Source: JBBRHF01 sp038223055 (GTDB lineage: Bacteria; Actinomycetota; Actinomycetes; JACCUZ01). Taken from it: 22,939 bases of DNA. A program made the translations under genes and the position numbers. Positions within the stretch are counted from its first letter, which is position 1. Every line of letters starts with the position of its first letter. Below are positions 20,885-22,939 of this stretch, in pieces. The stretch lies in NCBI GenBank assembly GCA_038223055.1, contig JBBRHF010000056.1, positions 1 through 22,939 of the forward strand, in the 5' to 3' direction. A model generated the notes under the pieces. The model had not been told where the DNA came from. It made no database searches and was given only the letters and a program-made list of their open reading frames with translations.

Positions 20885-20919
20885 CTATCTCGGAACCAGT
20901 CCGACCCAAGGGAGACTCC

Positions 20920-21333
20920 ATGCCTCATCGCCCGGTGCTGTGGTTCAGTGCACTCATCCTCATCGCTGTCGCCGGATGCGGGGGTGGCAGCAGGGATGAC
21001 GCCTCGTCGGAGACCAAGGCGCCCGAGGCGCTGCGGACCTCCGCAGCGGCCGTCGCGCAGGGCCTGGCGAAGATCGACACCATCTCCACGCAGATCGCGG
21101 TCGCGGCGAGCGACAAGACGAAGGCCGGGGACCTGGCGGACCAGATCGAGCCGGTATGGCAGCCCATCGAGGGCACCGTGAAGGCCAACGACGCCAAGGC
21201 GTACCTGTCGTTCGAGGACAGCTTCGCCCTGCTCGAAGGGGCCGCCAAGGACGGCGACACGAGCAAGGCCCAGCAGGGCGCGGCCGGCGTCACGGCCGCG
21301 GCCGGCGCCTACCTGAAGAAGTTCCCGGGATGA
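20920..21333 (+). CDS. Small lipoprotein partner of FTR1 permease
   Basis: 137-residue secreted lipoprotein: signal peptide MPHRPVLWFSALILIAVAGC with lipobox VAGC (Cys20), then a low-complexity linker and a helical domain ending YLSFEDSFALLEGAAKDGDTSKAQQGAAGVTAAAGAYLKKFPG. This last part resembles the extracytoplasmic helical module (EPVWQPIEGTVKANDAKAY type) found at the N-terminus of some bacterial FTR1/EfeU proteins and in EfeO-like partners. GGGAG lies 7 nt before the ATG. Its TGA overlaps the FTR1 ATG (ATGA), so the two are co-translated. A role in capturing or delivering iron to the permease is inferred from position, the iron box and the helix pattern; I see no cupredoxin or M75 peptidase domain. 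Confidence 0.8.
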   Translation: MPHRPVLWFSALILIAVAGCGGGSRDDASSETKAPEALRTSAAAVAQGLAKIDTISTQIAVAASDKTKAGDLADQIEPVWQPIEGTVKANDAKAYLSFEDSFALLEGAAKDGDTSKAQQGAAGVTAAAGAYLKKFPG

Positions 21334-22655
21334 TCCGATCGGTCCGGCTGGTCCTCCTGCTCACCGTCATCGGTCTCGCCGTGACCCTCGGCGTCGGCGC
21401 CCAGACAGCGCAGGCAAAGGAGGGAGGGGCAAAGCCAGCAGCCTCGGCCGCCGCGGCGACCCCCTCGGAGTCACGCGACGAGGCCATCCGCCAGCTGGAC
21501 GTGGTGCGCCGGTCGATCAACCGCACCCTGGCCCTGATCAAGAACGGGCAGGCGCCGGCTGCGCTGGCCGAGGCCCGGAACGGCTACCTCAGCCACTTCG
21601 AGTTGGTCGAGATCCCGCTGCGCCTGGTCAACGCCCGGCTCACGTCCGACGCCGAGACCAAATTCGCCGAGATCCGGGGGCTGATCGGCTCCGGGGCCCC
21701 GACGCAGGATGTCCGGGCCGACATCGTGGAGCTCCGGAGGCTCATCGACGCGGCCGAACGCCAGCTCACCGACCCCGGCATCGGCGCGCCCCTGGTCGTA
21801 GCCGCCCAGTCGTTCGTCATCATCTTCCGGGAGGGCCTGGAGGCGGTGCTGTTGATCTCGGTGCTGCTGGGGTACCTGGAAGCAGCGAAGGCCAACCACT
21901 TCCGCCGGCCCATCCTGCTGGGTATGGCAGCGGCGGTCGTGGCGACGATGGCGACGTTCCTGCTGTTGCGCTCCGTGCTTGCTGCGCTGCCGGTGGGCCG
22001 GGAGATCCTGGAGGCCGTCACCGCCCTCGTCGCCGTCGCGGTGCTTTTCTACGTTTCGTTCTGGCTGGTCGCCCGGCTGGAACAGAAGCGGTGGCTGGAG
22101 TTCCTGCGGGCGCGGGTGTGGACGGCCGTGTCCGTCGGGTCGACCTCTGCCCTCGTGCTGGTCGGGTTCACCGCGATCTACCGCGAGGGGTTCGAGACGG
22201 CGTTGTTCTACCAGGCGCTGCTGTCCTTCGGCTCCGGGCTCGGGCGCTGGGTCGCGCTGGGTCTGGTCACCGGGCTGATGGTGCTGGCGGCGGTGTCCTG
22301 GCTCATCCTTCGGCTCGGTCGCCGGCTGCCGATCAAGGCGCTGCTCTCCACGGCGGTCCTGCTGTTAATGTCGACCTCGGTCGCCGTGCTGGGCAACGCG
22401 ATCCGGGCATTGCAGGAAGCCGACGTCGTCGGCCTTGACTCATGGGCTAGCTGGCCGCGGGCACCCATCTTCGTGGCCCAGTCGCTGGGCTACTGGCCCA
22501 GCCGCCAGACGCTTGTTGCGCAGGCGGCGCTCGCCTGCATCTATGTCCTCGGGGCCGGCTACGTCTTCGTCGTACGGCCGCGCCGGCAGCACTCCAGCCA
22601 GAACCCGACGCCCTCGGCACCGGACCGCTCGCCGGCCACCGCCGGCGAAAGCTGA
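21330..22655 (+). CDS. FTR1-family iron permease
   Basis: High-affinity iron permease. The 441-residue product has a signal peptide or first helix (IRSVRLVLLLTVIGLAVTLGVGA), an extracytoplasmic helical domain (about 45-150: REAIRQLDVVRR-type, HFELVEIPLRLVNARL, ELRRLIDAAERQL), then seven predicted membrane helices. The two iron-binding REGxE motifs are present as FREGLEAVLL (residues 167-171) and YREGFETALF (285-289), the hallmark of FTR1/EfeU. It ends with a short Pro/Ser-rich cytoplasmic tail. ATG 21330 overlaps the upstream lipoprotein stop. EfeB (peroxidase) and a full EfeO are not next to it; the following gene begins 2 nt after the stop but looks unrelated. Expected to be controlled by the iron box at 20866-20884. 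Confidence 0.93.
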   Translation: MIRSVRLVLLLTVIGLAVTLGVGAQTAQAKEGGAKPAASAAAATPSESRDEAIRQLDVVRRSINRTLALIKNGQAPAALAEARNGYLSHFELVEIPLRLVNARLTSDAETKFAEIRGLIGSGAPTQDVRADIVELRRLIDAAERQLTDPGIGAPLVVAAQSFVIIFREGLEAVLLISVLLGYLEAAKANHFRRPILLGMAAAVVATMATFLLLRSVLAALPVGREILEAVTALVAVAVLFYVSFWLVARLEQKRWLEFLRARVWTAVSVGSTSALVLVGFTAIYREGFETALFYQALLSFGSGLGRWVALGLVTGLMVLAAVSWLILRLGRRLPIKALLSTAVLLLMSTSVAVLGNAIRALQEADVVGLDSWASWPRAPIFVAQSLGYWPSRQTLVAQAALACIYVLGAGYVFVVRPRRQHSSQNPTPSAPDRSPATAGES

Positions 22656-22657
22656 CC

Positions 22658-22939
22658 GTGTCGATACGGGTCGGGGTCGATGTGGGGGGCACGTTCACGA
22701 AGGCGGTCGCCTTGGACACGGCCACGGGCCGGCTGGTCGCCGAGGCCGTGGTGGCGACCTCGCACGACCATCCGGACGGGGTCGCCGCGGGGGTCGTCGA
22801 GGTGGTCGGGCGCGTCGCCGAGGAGGTCGGAGCGGGCAAAGTGGAGCTGGTCACGCACTCCACGACGCAAGCAGTCAACGCCATGCTCGAGGGCGATGTC
22901 GCAACCGTCGGGATGGTCGGGATGGGACGTGCCCCGGAC
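22658..22939 (+). CDS. Hydantoinase/oxoprolinase-like protein, N-terminal part, cut by window edge
   Basis: First 94 codons of a gene that begins GTG 22658, 2 nt after the FTR1 stop. It opens VSIRVGVDVGGTFTKAVALD, the actin-like phosphate-binding GVDVGGTFT of the hydantoinase/oxoprolinase N-terminal domain. KVELVTHSTTQAVNAMLEGD, equivalent to the family HGTT...N segment, follows, then VATVGMVGMGRAPD. Two differences stand out: Lys after GGTFT, where Asp is usual, and HSTTQAVNAML rather than HGTTVATNALL. The rest lies beyond the window, so substrate and the presence of a hyuB partner cannot be judged. Ribosome binding would depend on the end of the FTR1 gene (GGCGAAAGC), suggesting coupling. 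Confidence 0.8.
   Translation, partial: MSIRVGVDVGGTFTKAVALDTATGRLVAEAVVATSHDHPDGVAAGVVEVVGRVAEEVGAGKVELVTHSTTQAVNAMLEGDVATVGMVGMGRAPD

Overview
The window is a compact, very GC-rich stretch of chromosome from an actinomycete (Actinomycetota). The gene order mutM-rnc-rpmF-DUF177-sepIVA-coaD-rsmD-recG-DAK/FakA ... rpmB-thiL-Lrp-DUF3515-ddl ... gpsA-plsC-cofC-HU-leuD-leuC-IclR is the arrangement known, with local variations, from Mycobacterium and Streptomyces. A cofC/fbiD gene (coenzyme F420), a mycothiol-type isomerase-fold protein, an HU with a long Lys/Ala tail and a DtxR/IdeR-type iron box all fit that group. I cannot fix the order or genus from sequence alone.

Layout. Positions 1-7880 are one long minus-strand block: mutM (cut by the window edge), rnc, rpmF, DUF177, a SepIVA-like coiled coil, coaD, rsmD, recG and a FakA/DAK2 protein, mostly with short gaps or abutting genes. 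This is housekeeping: DNA repair, RNA processing, ribosome assembly, CoA synthesis and fatty-acid activation. Positions 7971-8581 hold a wrecked cyclic-di-GMP signalling gene. Next come a TIGR03086-type gene (minus), rpmB (plus), thiL (minus), a stand-alone Lrp/AsnC ligand-binding domain and DUF3515 lipoprotein (plus), ddl (minus) and a Cys/Met-metabolism PLP enzyme (plus). Then follow plsC-gpsA (minus, translationally coupled), cofC plus a mini cold-shock-like gene (plus), HU (minus), and leuC-leuD (minus) facing an IclR regulator (plus). The right end is an iron-regulated pair, a lipoprotein plus an FTR1 permease behind an iron box, followed by the first 94 codons of a hydantoinase/oxoprolinase-like gene.

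Most striking points. (1) The gene at 7971-8581 keeps its ribosome-binding site, membrane N-terminus and EAL C-terminus. It has lost the middle, and a 60-bp block carrying the AEGVET motif is flipped; flipping it back on paper restores a continuous EAL frame. (2) A near-consensus DtxR/IdeR box sits in the promoter of the lipoprotein-FTR1 pair. (3) The leuC/iclR divergent region of about 80 bp carries three inverted repeats, one inside a plausible leaderless iclR promoter. (4) Short tandem repeats (6-27 bp, nearly all multiples of three) have grown at the ends or in loops of at least six genes, and in one case have copied the HU stop codon. (5) DUF3515 has an encoded lipoprotein signal peptide with no ordinary start codon; its frame continues directly from the Lrp stop codon.

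I found no tRNA, rRNA, CRISPR array, insertion sequence or phage gene. The window is core chromosome with one decayed accessory gene, and I do not see a clearly new multi-gene system.
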